A DNA stretch of 64,000 nucleotides from positions 62,001-126,000 of the forward strand of contig NZ_JAFIQY010000004.1 in the NCBI RefSeq assembly GCF_022271435.1, given 5' to 3'. The translations under genes were made by a program, and so were the position numbers. Below the pieces are notes generated by a model. That model saw only the letters and a list, made by a program, of their open reading frames with translations. It was not told where the DNA came from and did no database searches. Below are positions 50,963-59,565 of the stretch, piece after piece. The DNA is from Streptomyces monomycini (GTDB lineage Bacteria > Actinomycetota > Actinomycetes > Streptomycetales > Streptomycetaceae). Each line of letters starts with the position of its first letter. Positions within the stretch are counted from its first letter, which is position 1.

Positions 50963-51370
50963 CGATTCGGTCGGAATGCCGGCCTCTCCCGGTCCGTGGC
51001 GACGGACCCTCTCAGGCGCAGCAATGTGCCATCTTCACAGACGCTTCCCGACCGGGGGAACACCCGGCCGGGAAGCAGTCGCGCCGTGGACGCGCGCGAG
51101 ACCCCTGGATCCCGTGTGCCGCAAGGGGTCCAGGGGGTGGGTGGGGTTGCTCACAGGGGAGGTCGGGGCGGGGGTGGTCTGGGCCGACGGGTCGGCGGGA
51201 GACCGGAGAGACGGGGAGGTCGGGGCCTACGGGTCGGCGAGACCGGAGCCGGGGAGGCCGGCGAAGCCGGGGCGGAGGGCGTCGCGCCCGGATGTTGGCC
51301 GGGCCGGGACCGGGACTCGCGCGCCCGAACCGAGCCGGGACCCGACCGGGGCCGGGGCTGAGCCGCTCGC

Positions 51371-51660
51371 CCTACGGGGCAAGCGCTCACATTCCCCCAC
51401 CGGGGGCCTACCCAGACGTAGCCACGCCGAAGCCCGCGCGCTCGAACCCAGCCGGGGCCGAGCAGGGCCGGGCCGCCCGCCCTACGGGGCGAGCGCTCGC
51501 ATTCCCCCACCGGGGGCCTACCCAGACGTAGCCACGCCGAAGCCCGCGCGCTCGAACCCAGCCGGGGCCGAGCAGGGCCGAGCCGCCCGCCCTACGGGGC
51601 GAGCGCTCGCATTCCCCCACCGGGGGCTTACCCAGACGTAGCCGGATCGAAGCCCGCACC
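51371..51660. repeat. 110-bp tandem repeat, two full copies and one partial
   Basis: The unit starting CCTACGGGGC occurs at 51371, 51481 and 51591, exactly 110 bases apart. The first two copies are almost identical; the third diverges after ~55 bases. Each holds a short hairpin CCCCC-ACC-GGGGG and ACCCAGACGTAGCC. Since 110 is not a multiple of 3, each copy changes reading frame, so it is not a protein repeat. It lies in the ~800-base span 50963-51768, where I see no supported gene. Confidence 0.85.
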
Positions 51661-51666
51661 CCTGAA

Positions 51667-51737
51667 CCGAGCCGGGACCGAACCGAGCCGGGACCGAGCC
51701 GGGACCGAGCCGGGACCGAGCCGGGACCGAGCCGGGA
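51667..51737. repeat. 11-bp tandem repeat CCGAGCCGGGA
   Basis: Six copies: one at 51667-51677, then after 5 bases five contiguous copies at 51683-51737. The array directly follows the 110-bp repeats and ends 32 bases before the PIN toxin stop. Copy number is likely to vary between strains. Confidence 0.9.
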
Positions 51738-51768
51738 CCGAACAGCCGAGACCAGAGCGGCGCCCGGA

Positions 51769-52149
51769 TCAGGGGGCGAGATCGAGGACGCGGACTGGGC
51801 GACCGTGCCACTGCTTGGGCAGGGCCGTGGCAACAACCGCTCCGCCGGGGCGGTCAGGGGTGGGTTGAGCGGCGTGCTGGACATGAGCCGTTGCCCACGC
51901 CTTCTCCCGCGCCACGGCCAAGACCGCCGGAAGGTCCAGGTCCAGGACGGTGATGCCGGGCAGGGCAGCAAGGTGTTCCGCCGTTCCGGGGCGGGCCCGG
52001 TCAGCTTCGACCAGCGCGCACGCTGGGGCGTAGAGGAACCAGTCCGCCTCGGCGTGAGCCCGGTGGATCAGCCGCGAGGCGAGGACGTTGCCCTGGCCGG
52101 CTGCGGCCATCGCCGTGTCGTCGAGGATGATGTGCATCGGCTCGCTCAC
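51769..52149 (-). CDS. PIN-domain toxin of a toxin-antitoxin pair
   Basis: A 126-aa PIN-like protein. MHIILDDTAM supplies the first acidic residue, ALVEADRAR the middle Glu, and TVLDLDLPAVLAVAREKAWA resembles the family's third motif; the last Asp is less clear. PIN toxins are Mg2+-dependent RNases. GTG at 52149 overlaps the antitoxin stop (GTGA), the usual antitoxin-first layout. A start at the internal ATG is possible. Confidence 0.7.
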   Translation of the reverse strand: MSEPMHIILDDTAMAAAGQGNVLASRLIHRAHAEADWFLYAPACALVEADRARPGTAEHLAALPGITVLDLDLPAVLAVAREKAWATAHVQHAAQPTPDRPGGAVVATALPKQWHGRPVRVLDLAP

Positions 52150-52403
52150 CGGCCGACCGCACGGGCCAGACGTCGGTCGAGTTCAGCGTCCAAGCCCTGC
52201 TGTTCGTCCCGGCTCGGGGCGTACCCCGTCCACTGCTGCAATGCCGCCCGGGCCTGTTCAGCCTGTTCGGCCCGCTCCTGCGGAGTCTTCAGGGTGTCGG
52301 CGAGACGGGCCAGGTAAGCCCGCAGCGACAACCCTTCGCCAGCAGCTATGGCGGCCAGCCGCTCCTTGGCTTCTTCCGGCATCCGGACGTTGGCGTCAGA
52401 CAT
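52146..52403 (-). CDS. antitoxin, ribbon-helix-helix-like
   Basis: An 85-aa protein. The N-terminus NVRMPEEAKERLAAIAAGEG then LSLRAYLARLADTL looks like a ribbon-helix-helix DNA-binding domain. The C-terminal Glu/Gln-rich helix probably covers the toxin. The ATG at 52403 follows AAAGGAG, and an 18-bp palindrome lies just upstream, as for autorepressing antitoxins. Confidence 0.75.
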   Translation of the reverse strand: MSDANVRMPEEAKERLAAIAAGEGLSLRAYLARLADTLKTPQERAEQAEQARAALQQWTGYAPSRDEQQGLDAELDRRLARAVGR

Positions 52404-52430
52404 CGTCGTGCTCCTTTCCCTTGAGTAGTT

Positions 52431-52448
52431 TACGGGTACGTACCCGTA
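52431..52448. promoter_or_regulatory. 18-bp perfect palindrome, antitoxin operator
   Basis: TACGGGTACGTACCCGTA is its own reverse complement and starts 28 bases upstream of the antitoxin ATG. GTACCC continues into a partial extra half-site (52447-52453). The position and symmetry fit autoregulation of the toxin-antitoxin operon. Confidence 0.65.
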
Positions 52449-52640
52449 CCCGTCGCCTTATCGGAGGACGGACATCCAGCGGCTCCGAATGTCCCGCAAC
52501 CGACGGAAGGCTCCCCCGGTCGCGCCCCGCCCCCGCCGCCCGCACATTGGGATGCAGCGATGCGTGCCCTGGAGGTGGGCCCGCGCTGCCCCGTACCGCC
52601 CCGCGCCGGGGGCCCGGCGTCGATGGGGCACGCAGGGATG

Positions 52641-52679
52641 CCGAGGAGGCACCCGTACAGCCCCGAGGAGGCACCCGTA
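52641..52679 (+). repeat. duplicated ribosome-binding segment before the GT9 gene
   Basis: The 17-mer CCGAGGAGGCACCCGTA occurs at 52641-52657 and 52663-52679, a 22-base period. The second copy holds the ribosome site used by the ATG at 52679; the first is followed by ACAG, not a start. It is a recent small duplication. Confidence 0.75.
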
Positions 52680-53728
52680 TGGCCCCGGCCCGCACCCGCC
52701 CCCGTGATCCGCTCCGTTCGCCCGACCGGCCTCGCATCCTGGTGCTCAGGGCGCTCGGCCTCGGGGATCTGCTGACGGCGGTGCCCGCCCTGCGGGCCCT
52801 GCGCACCGCCCATCCGCTGCATGAACTGGTGCTGGCGGCGCCCCGCCGTCTTGAGGAGGCCGCCCTGGCCACGGGCGTGGTCGACCGGCTACTCCCCGCG
52901 TCGGCGCCCGCCCGTGAGGTGCCGCAGGCCATCGGGTGGACCGGTCCGCCGCCTGCCGTCGCCGTGGACCTGCACGGCAATGGGCCCGCCAGCCACCTGC
53001 CGCTGCAAGCGCTGCGCCCGGCGCGGTTGCTCGCGTACGCGCATCCGGCCACCCCGCGGATCGCGGGCCCGGTCTGGCGCGAGGACGAGCACGAGCGCAG
53101 CCGCTGGTGCCGTCTGCTGACCTGGTACGGCATTCCGGCGGACCCGGAGGACCTGCGCGTCGGGGCGCCCTCGGAGCCCTCCCCCGCGCCGGGCGCGGTC
53201 GTGGTGCACCCGGGGGCGGACGCCGGGGCGCGCCGCTGGCCGCCGGAACGGTTCGCCGCGGTGGCGCACGCGCTGCACCGGGCGGGGCGCCGGGTCGTCG
53301 TCACCGCGGGCGCCGGCGAGGGGCCGCTCGCCCGGCAGGTCGCTGCGCAGGCGGGGCTGCCGTCGTCGGCTGTACTGGGGGGCGCGGCGGACGTGCCGTT
53401 CGGGGAGCTGGCGGCGCTGGTCGCCGGAGCCCGTGCGGTGATCGTGGGCGACACCGGACTCGCGCATCTGGCCAGCGCCCTCGGCACGCCGTCCGTGGTG
53501 CTCTTCGGCCCGGTGGCGCCGCGGCTGTGGGGCCCGCCCCGGGTGCCCCGGCACCAGGTGCTGTGGCACCCGGACCACCTGGACCGGGCCCGCCCCGGGG
53601 ACGCGCACGGCGACCAGCCGGACGGGCGGCTGCTGCGGATCACCGCGGCGGAGGTGCTGACGGCCGTGGCGCGGCTGCCCGGGCCCGTACGCGTACCGGA
53701 GCGGCCGGTCGCGGCGCCGGTGCTGTGA
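52679..53728 (+). CDS. glycosyltransferase family 9 (heptosyltransferase-like)
   Basis: A 349-aa GT9 protein, related to ADP-heptose:LPS heptosyltransferases. It shows RALGLGDLLTAVPALRAL at the N-terminus, VVVHPGADAGARRWPPERF in the second domain and VIVGDTGLAHLASALGTPSV with VLFGP, the sugar-nucleotide site. The ATG at 52679 follows GAGGAGG; the frame is open further upstream without a comparable site. It opens a rightward glycan cluster, with GmhA, GmhB and HldE-like genes downstream that would make ADP-heptose. Confidence 0.87.
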   Translation: MAPARTRPRDPLRSPDRPRILVLRALGLGDLLTAVPALRALRTAHPLHELVLAAPRRLEEAALATGVVDRLLPASAPAREVPQAIGWTGPPPAVAVDLHGNGPASHLPLQALRPARLLAYAHPATPRIAGPVWREDEHERSRWCRLLTWYGIPADPEDLRVGAPSEPSPAPGAVVVHPGADAGARRWPPERFAAVAHALHRAGRRVVVTAGAGEGPLARQVAAQAGLPSSAVLGGAADVPFGELAALVAGARAVIVGDTGLAHLASALGTPSVVLFGPVAPRLWGPPRVPRHQVLWHPDHLDRARPGDAHGDQPDGRLLRITAAEVLTAVARLPGPVRVPERPVAAPVL

Positions 53729-53777
53729 GGGGGCGCGGAGCGCGCGGTGCCGCCGGGGCTTCCGTGCGGGCGGCGCT

Positions 53778-54713
53778 GTGACCGGGGGCCGCCCCCCGCG
53801 GGTCCTGCTCACCGGCTGGTTCAGCTTTCTGCACGGCGAGGTGACGGCCGGCGACATGCTCGCGGCCGAGGCGGTGGAGGCCGCGCTGGACGGTGCCGGG
53901 ATCGCGTACGACACTGCCTGGTCGCCGGTGTTCCGGCCGGACGCGCTGCATCTGGACCGCGCCGATCCCGCCCGGTACACCGATCTCGTCTTCGCCTGCG
54001 GCCCGGTGCACTCCCGTCCCCCGCCGGACGGCGGGCCGAGTCCGCTGCTCGCGCTGCACGACCGGTTCGCGGGGTGCCGCCGGGTCGCCGTCGGCGTGTC
54101 CGTACCCGATCCGGACGATCCGGCGGTGACCCGCTTCGACGACGTGCTGGCCCGTGACGCCGCCGGGCAGCCGGCCGGGGCACGGGATCTGAGCCTGCGG
54201 GCTCCGGCGGCGTCCGGTCTGCCGCTCGTCGGCGTCGTCCTGACCGACGGGCAGCACGAGTACGGTGTCCGCCGCCGGCACACCGAGGTCGGCGACGTAC
54301 TGACGGACTGGCTGGGCACGGTCGAGGCGGCGCGTCTGCCGATGGACACCCGCCTGGACTCGCGCGACTGGCGGCTGCCCGCGACGCCGGACGAACTGCA
54401 CGCCGTACTGGCCCGGCTGGACGTGGTGGTGACCACCCGGCTGCACGGCCTGGTCCTGGCGCTGCGGGCGGGCACCCCGGCGCTCGCCGTGGATCCCGTC
54501 GAGGGCGGCGCGAAGGTGAGCGCCCAGGCGGCGGCGCTGGGCTGGCCCGCGGTACTGCGCTGCGAGCAGGCGGGCGCGGCCGAGTTGGACCGGCTGCTGG
54601 CCTGGTGCCTGTCGGAGCGGGGCCGGGCCCGGGCGGCGCGGCACACGGTCCGGCCGGACGGTGGCGGGCTGCTCGACGGGCTGCTGCGGTGCCTGGCCCG
54701 GCCGTACGGGTGA
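53778..54713 (+). CDS. polysaccharide pyruvyl transferase-like protein
   Basis: A 311-aa protein of the polysaccharide pyruvyl transferase family. VLLTGWFSFLHGEVTAGDML at the start, YGVRRRHTEVGD and a C-terminal VVVTTRLHGLVLALRAGTPA, the family's RLHG region, support this. The family ketalises sugars with pyruvate from phosphoenolpyruvate, giving acidic glycans. GTG at 53778 is 49 bases after the GT9 gene. Confidence 0.8.
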   Translation: MTGGRPPRVLLTGWFSFLHGEVTAGDMLAAEAVEAALDGAGIAYDTAWSPVFRPDALHLDRADPARYTDLVFACGPVHSRPPPDGGPSPLLALHDRFAGCRRVAVGVSVPDPDDPAVTRFDDVLARDAAGQPAGARDLSLRAPAASGLPLVGVVLTDGQHEYGVRRRHTEVGDVLTDWLGTVEAARLPMDTRLDSRDWRLPATPDELHAVLARLDVVVTTRLHGLVLALRAGTPALAVDPVEGGAKVSAQAAALGWPAVLRCEQAGAAELDRLLAWCLSERGRARAARHTVRPDGGGLLDGLLRCLARPYG

Positions 54714-54953
54714 CTGTGGGGCGGTAGTTGCTGCCGGGGTGTGCGGGAGAAGTGCCCGGCTCCGTACGCGGTGCCGCCGGGGCGGCGGTGGGCTCGCGGC
54801 CCGGAGGCGGCCGGTGGGAGACAGGGGGTGGCGATAGAGTGACTTTTCACCATAAGACATGGCAGGACAGCCCGCAGTGTCGCCTAGCGTGACGTTTCTC
54901 CTGAAGCAGGCGAGGCACCCGATTCGGGGCAAACCCCTAGTCGAGGGAGTCCC

Positions 54954-55916
54954 ATGAACGCCGCTCTTTCCCGGAACTGGAAACACGCCGTGGTGACCGG
55001 CGGCGCGGGTTTCGTCGGTTCCCACCTGTGCACCGCACTGCTGGCCCAGGGCGCCCGCGTCACCTGCGTCGACGACCTGAGCACCGGAACACCGGAGAAC
55101 ATCGCCCCGTTGCGGGGGATACCCGGGTTCACGTTCGTGGAGGCCGATGTCACCGAGCCGTTCCGGATCGGGCACGAAGTGGATCTCGTCCTGCACTTCG
55201 CCTCCCCGGCCTCCCCCGCCGACTACCTGCGGCTGCCCCTGCACACGCTGGACACCGGCAGCCTCGGCACGCGCAACGCCCTCGCCGTGGCGCGGACGCA
55301 CGGGGCGCGCTTCGTCCTCGCCTCGACCTCCGAGGTCTACGGCGACCCGCAGCAGCATCCGCAGAGCGAGACCTACTGGGGCAACGTCAACCCGGTCGGC
55401 CCGCGGAGCGTGTACGACGAGGCGAAACGTTTCGGGGAAGCGCTGACCACGGCCGAGGCGAACACCCACGGCACCGACACCGGCATCGTGCGGCTGTTCA
55501 ACACCTACGGGCCGCGGATGCGGGGCCACGACGGCCGCGCCGTGCCGACGTTCATCCGGCAGGCGCTGGCCGGGGAGCCGCTCACCGTCACCGGCGACGG
55601 CCTGCAGACCCGCTCCCTGTGCCATGTGGACGACACCGTCCGCGGCATCCTCGCGGCGGCCGCCTCCGACCTGCGCGGACCGGTCAACCTGGGCAACCCG
55701 GTCGAGATCACCATGCTCGAACTCGCCCACCTGATCACCGAACTGACCGGCTCCCGCTCCCCGGTCCGGTACATCGAGCGGCCCACCGACGACCCCGCGG
55801 TCCGCTGCCCCGACATCACGATGGCCCGCGGCAAGCTCCAGTGGGAGCCCGAGGTGGCGCCACGGGACGGCCTGGCGCGCACCGTCGCGTGGTTCCGCAA
55901 GCGGCAAGGGGACTGA
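54954..55916 (+). CDS. NAD-dependent sugar epimerase/UDP-glucuronate decarboxylase-like
   Basis: A 320-aa extended SDR. The cofactor motif is TGGAGFVGSH at ~16-25, then DDLSTG, HFASPASPADY, and the active-site S-T-S with YDEAKRFGE. The SPASPADYL and RPTDDPAVRCPDI motifs are those of UDP-xylose synthases (UXS). The ATG at 54954 follows GAGGGAG. The gap before it (54714-54953) contains an AT-rich stretch near 54840-54860 that may carry the promoter of the second half of the cluster, but nothing firm. Confidence 0.87.
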   Translation: MNAALSRNWKHAVVTGGAGFVGSHLCTALLAQGARVTCVDDLSTGTPENIAPLRGIPGFTFVEADVTEPFRIGHEVDLVLHFASPASPADYLRLPLHTLDTGSLGTRNALAVARTHGARFVLASTSEVYGDPQQHPQSETYWGNVNPVGPRSVYDEAKRFGEALTTAEANTHGTDTGIVRLFNTYGPRMRGHDGRAVPTFIRQALAGEPLTVTGDGLQTRSLCHVDDTVRGILAAAASDLRGPVNLGNPVEITMLELAHLITELTGSRSPVRYIERPTDDPAVRCPDITMARGKLQWEPEVAPRDGLARTVAWFRKRQGD

Positions 55917-56032
55917 CACCGCCTCCGGTTCCGGCCGCCCCGGGACCGGAGCCCGCGGCGTGCGGCCGTCCCGGCCGAGACCGGGCGGCGGGCCGGACGC
56001 CGTCCATCCCGACGAAAGGCCAGCGAAACCCC

Positions 56033-57814
56033 ATGCGCATTCTCGGCATCAACGCGCTCTTCCACGACCCCGCCGCCGCCCTCGTCGTCGACGGGCAGAC
56101 CGTGGCCGCCGCCGAAGAGGAACGCTTCTCCCGAAGAAAACACGGCAAGCGGCCGGTGCCCTTTTCCGCCTGGGAGACACCCGACCAGGCCGCCGCCTGG
56201 TGCCTGGCCACGGCCGGCCTGCGCCCCGAGGACCTGGACGCGGTGGCGTACTCCTTCGACCCCCGACTGGCCCGGCCCGCCGACCAGATGGGCCTGGACG
56301 ACCCCTGGGACCACCTGCGCCTGACGTATGCGCGCGAGGCCCCCGGGTTCCTCAAGGCCGCGCTGCCGGGCCTCGACCCGCAACGCGTCCGCTACGTCCC
56401 GCACCACATGGCACACGCCGCCTCCGCCGCGTTCGGCGCGCCGGACGCCGACAACTCCTCGGTGCTCGTGCTCGACGGCCGTGGCGAGGCGACCTCGCAC
56501 CTGGCCGCGCAGCGCGTCCAGGGCAAGCTGGAGCCGCTGTACGGGCAGGAGTTGCCGCACTCGCTCGGCCTGGTCTACGAGGAGCTGACCGCGCACCTCG
56601 GCTTCCTGCGCTCCTGCGACGAGTTCAAGGTGATGGCACTCGCCTCGTACGGCACCCCGCGGATGCTGCCCGAGCTGCGCCGCTACGTGTATCCCACCGG
56701 TGACGGCGGCTTCCACGCCGCGCACGTGCCGTGGAGCGACCTGTGTGTGCCGCGCAGCCCGGACGAGCCGTGGAGCCAGGCGCACGCCGACCTCGCGGCC
56801 AGCGCCCAGCTCGTCCTGGAGGAGACGCTGCTGGACCTGGCCCGCTGGCTGCACGGCCGCACGCACGACAGTGTGCTGACGCTGGCCGGCGGGGTGGCGC
56901 TGAACTGCGTGGCCAACGCCCGGATCGCGCGCGAGGGGCCGTTCGACCGGGTGTGGGTGCAGCCCGCCGCCGGTGACGCCGGGACCGCGCTCGGCGGCGC
57001 GCTGCTGCTGAGCGCCCAGGGCGGTGAGGAGCCCGCGCCGATGCCCGGCGCCGACCTCGGCCGCGGCTGGTCCGACACCGAGCTGGAGGCGTGGCTGCGG
57101 ACCGCCGCCGTGCCCTTCGAGCGGCCGGCGGACATCGCCGCGACCGTCGCCGAGGCGCTGGCGGAGAACGCCGTCGTGGCCTGGTTCCAGGGGCGTTCGG
57201 AGTACGGGCCGCGGGCACTCGGCCACCGCTCCCTGATGGCGCACCCCGGTCACTCGGCCAACCTGGAGCGGCTGAACGACGTCAAGGGCCGTGAGCAGTT
57301 CCGGCCGGTCGCGCCGATGGTGCTGGCCGACCGGGCGGGCCGGATCTTCGACGGGCAGCTGCCCAGCCCGTACATGCTGTTCGTGCACGACGTGGCCAAG
57401 GAGTGGCGGGAGCGCATCCCGGCCGTGGTGCACGTGGACGGCACCGCCCGCATCCAGACCGTGGACCGGGAGGACGAGCCGCTGGTGGCCCGGATGCTGG
57501 CCGAGTTCGAGCGGCTGACCGGGCTGCCCGTCGTCGTCAACACGAGCCTGAACACCGCGGGCCGTCCGATGGTCGACGACCCGCGGGACGCGCTGGAGTG
57601 CTTCGGTTCCACGCCCGTCGACCTGCTGGCCATCGGGCCGTTCGCGGTACGGCGGGACGCGTTCTTCGCCGCCGGGAACCGGTCGGCGCACCGCGCCGAG
57701 GTGCTGTCCTTCCCGGCCGGGATCGAGGAGGAGGTGGCGCCCGCCTCGTACGACCGGCTGGCGCGGCCCGTGCAGGCACCGGTCGCGGGCAGCGGTGAGG
57801 GGGCGGTCCGATGA
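56033..57814 (+). CDS. carbamoyltransferase (NodU/TobZ family)
   Basis: A 593-aa O-carbamoyltransferase. The kinase-like fold shows MRILGINALFHDPAAALV, EEERFSRRKHGK, VPHHMAHAASAAF, VLDGRGE and GGVALNCVANARI. The C-terminal YrdC-like part has EYGPRALGHRS. The enzymes form carbamoyl-adenylate from carbamoyl phosphate and ATP and carbamoylate a sugar hydroxyl, as in NodU, TobZ and antibiotic clusters. The ATG at 56033 follows AAAGG. Its stop overlaps the next start (ATGA). Confidence 0.9.
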   Translation: MRILGINALFHDPAAALVVDGQTVAAAEEERFSRRKHGKRPVPFSAWETPDQAAAWCLATAGLRPEDLDAVAYSFDPRLARPADQMGLDDPWDHLRLTYAREAPGFLKAALPGLDPQRVRYVPHHMAHAASAAFGAPDADNSSVLVLDGRGEATSHLAAQRVQGKLEPLYGQELPHSLGLVYEELTAHLGFLRSCDEFKVMALASYGTPRMLPELRRYVYPTGDGGFHAAHVPWSDLCVPRSPDEPWSQAHADLAASAQLVLEETLLDLARWLHGRTHDSVLTLAGGVALNCVANARIAREGPFDRVWVQPAAGDAGTALGGALLLSAQGGEEPAPMPGADLGRGWSDTELEAWLRTAAVPFERPADIAATVAEALAENAVVAWFQGRSEYGPRALGHRSLMAHPGHSANLERLNDVKGREQFRPVAPMVLADRAGRIFDGQLPSPYMLFVHDVAKEWRERIPAVVHVDGTARIQTVDREDEPLVARMLAEFERLTGLPVVVNTSLNTAGRPMVDDPRDALECFGSTPVDLLAIGPFAVRRDAFFAAGNRSAHRAEVLSFPAGIEEEVAPASYDRLARPVQAPVAGSGEGAVR

Positions 57815-58866
57815 CCTCGCCGACCGCCGCCGACCACACGGTGGTGATCCCCACCCTCGGGCGGCCCAGCCTGACGGCGTGCCTGCGGGCGCTGGCCGAG
57901 GCCGAGGGTCCGCCGCCGCTCCAGGTGGTGCTGGTGGACGACCGGCCGCTGGACGACTGCACGCCGCTGCCGGTCGAGATCCCCGAAGGACTGCGGGACC
58001 GGACGAAGACCGTGCCGGGCTGCGCACGCGGGCCGGCGGCGGCCCGCAACACCGGCTGGCGGGCGGCGGACGCCACGCCGTGGGTGGTCTTCCTCGACGA
58101 CGACGTGGTGCCCGGCCCCACCTGGGGTACGGACCTGGCGGCCGATCTCGCCGCCGCGTCACCGCGTACGGCCGGGATCACCGCGCGCATCGCCGTACCG
58201 GTGCCCGCCGATCGCCGGTCCACGGACTGGGAGCGCAACACGGCCGGGCTGGCCACCGCCAAGTGGATCACCGCGGACATGGCGTACCGGCGGGACGCGC
58301 TGGAGTCCGTGGACGGCTTCGACGAGCGGTTCCGGCGCGCCTTCCGGGAGGACGCCGACCTGGCGCTGCGGGTCCTGGCGGCCGGCTGGTCGCTGGCGGC
58401 CGGCACCCGCCGCACCACGCATCCGGTGCGGCCGGCCGGCCGCTGGGTCTCCGTACGGCTCCAGGCGGGCAACGCCGACGACGTCCTGATGACCCGTAAG
58501 CACGGCCGGGACTGGTGGCACCACGCGGACGCGCCGCGCGGCCGGCTGCCGTGGCACCTGGTGGTGACGGCGGCGGCCGGGGCCTCGCTGGGCTGCGCCG
58601 CGGCCGGGCGGCGCCGGGCGGCGCTGGCGCTGGCCGGGCTGTGGCTGGCCGGGACGGCGGAGTTCGCGTGGGCGCGGATCGCGCCGGGGCCCCGTACCCG
58701 GGACGAGGTGGTGACGATGGCGGTGACCAGCGCGCTCATCCCGTCGGCCGCCGCCGGGCACTGGCTGCGCGGGCTGGTGCGGCACCGCCGGGTGGCGCCG
58801 GTGAGTGTCCGGCCCGCGCCCGCCGTGCCGGTGGCCGAGCCGCGGCCGGTTCCGGAGCGGGTGTAA
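57811..58866 (+). CDS. glycosyltransferase family 2
   Basis: A 351-aa GT-A protein: VVIPTLGRPSLTACLRALAE, RGPAAARNTGWRAA, then VVFLDDDVVPGP as the metal-binding DxD region and FREDADLALRVLAAGW as the acceptor motif. The C-terminal part has hydrophobic stretches (about 250-280 and 300-315) that may bind the membrane. ATG at 57811 overlaps the carbamoyltransferase stop. Confidence 0.87.
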   Translation: MTSPTAADHTVVIPTLGRPSLTACLRALAEAEGPPPLQVVLVDDRPLDDCTPLPVEIPEGLRDRTKTVPGCARGPAAARNTGWRAADATPWVVFLDDDVVPGPTWGTDLAADLAAASPRTAGITARIAVPVPADRRSTDWERNTAGLATAKWITADMAYRRDALESVDGFDERFRRAFREDADLALRVLAAGWSLAAGTRRTTHPVRPAGRWVSVRLQAGNADDVLMTRKHGRDWWHHADAPRGRLPWHLVVTAAAGASLGCAAAGRRRAALALAGLWLAGTAEFAWARIAPGPRTRDEVVTMAVTSALIPSAAAGHWLRGLVRHRRVAPVSVRPAPAVPVAEPRPVPERV

Positions 58867-58869
58867 CCC

Positions 58870-59565
58870 GTGGGCGCGGCCAGGGGCCAAGGGGCCACAG
58901 CTGTGGCTGCTCAGGCGGCGGACCACGAGGAGCGCGGGCGTCTGTGGCTGTACGCGCCGGGGCGGAGTGTCCCGGCGCGGATGCCGGTACCGGCGGCCGC
59001 TGGGCCGCCGCCGACCGGCGCCACAGGCCCGTTGGAAGCGGTGCTCTTCGACCGGGACGGGACGCTGGTGGCTGACGTGCCGTACAACAGCGACCCGGCG
59101 CTGGTGGAACCGATGCCGGGAGCGCGCGCGGCAGTGGACGCCGTACGGGCTCGCGGTCTCGCGGTGGGCGTGGTGAGCAACCAGTCCGGCGTCGCGCGCG
59201 GCCTGCTGAGTGGCGCGCAGGTCGCGGCCGTACGGCAGAAAGTCGAGGAGGTGCTCGGGCCGTTCGGCGTCTGGGCGGTGTGTCCGCACGGGCCCGGGGA
59301 CGGCTGCGGCTGCCGCAAGCCCGCTCCCGGACTGGTCCTCGCGGCCTGCGCGTTCCTCGGCGTCTCCCCCGCGCGTACCGCCGTGGTCGGCGACATCGGC
59401 GCGGACGTGGACGCGGCGCGGTCCGCCGGCGCGCGCGGGGTGCTCGTACCGACGCCGGTGACGCGCGCGGAGGAGATCGCGGCGGCGCCGGAGTATGCCC
59501 GTGATCTGCCCGGCGCCGTACGCCTGTTGTTGTACGGCCCGGGTGGCAGGGAGGCCGCCGTATGA
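58870..59565 (+). CDS. gmhB: D-glycero-D-manno-heptose 1,7-bisphosphate phosphatase-like HAD protein
   Basis: A 231-aa HAD-IIIA phosphatase. FDRDGTLVAD supplies motif I at ~60-69 and the zinc-binding loop is CPHGPGDGCGC at ~137-147, diagnostic of the GmhB/histidinol-phosphatase group. A ~55-residue Ala/Gly/Pro-rich N-terminal extension is atypical; GTG at 58870 may not be the only start. It would remove the C7 phosphate of heptose bisphosphate. Stop and next start overlap as ATGA. Confidence 0.83.
   Translation: MGAARGQGATAVAAQAADHEERGRLWLYAPGRSVPARMPVPAAAGPPPTGATGPLEAVLFDRDGTLVADVPYNSDPALVEPMPGARAAVDAVRARGLAVGVVSNQSGVARGLLSGAQVAAVRQKVEEVLGPFGVWAVCPHGPGDGCGCRKPAPGLVLAACAFLGVSPARTAVVGDIGADVDAARSAGARGVLVPTPVTRAEEIAAAPEYARDLPGAVRLLLYGPGGREAAV

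Noticed and set aside
51371..51660. CRISPR array
   Set aside because: Repeats are contiguous 110-bp units without unique spacers and no cas genes are near.
51408..51971. Minus-strand frames in the repeat region with recurring GYVWVGPRWGN segments
   Set aside because: The 110-bp period changes frame each copy, so the similar peptides come from different frames; no ribosome site or known domain.
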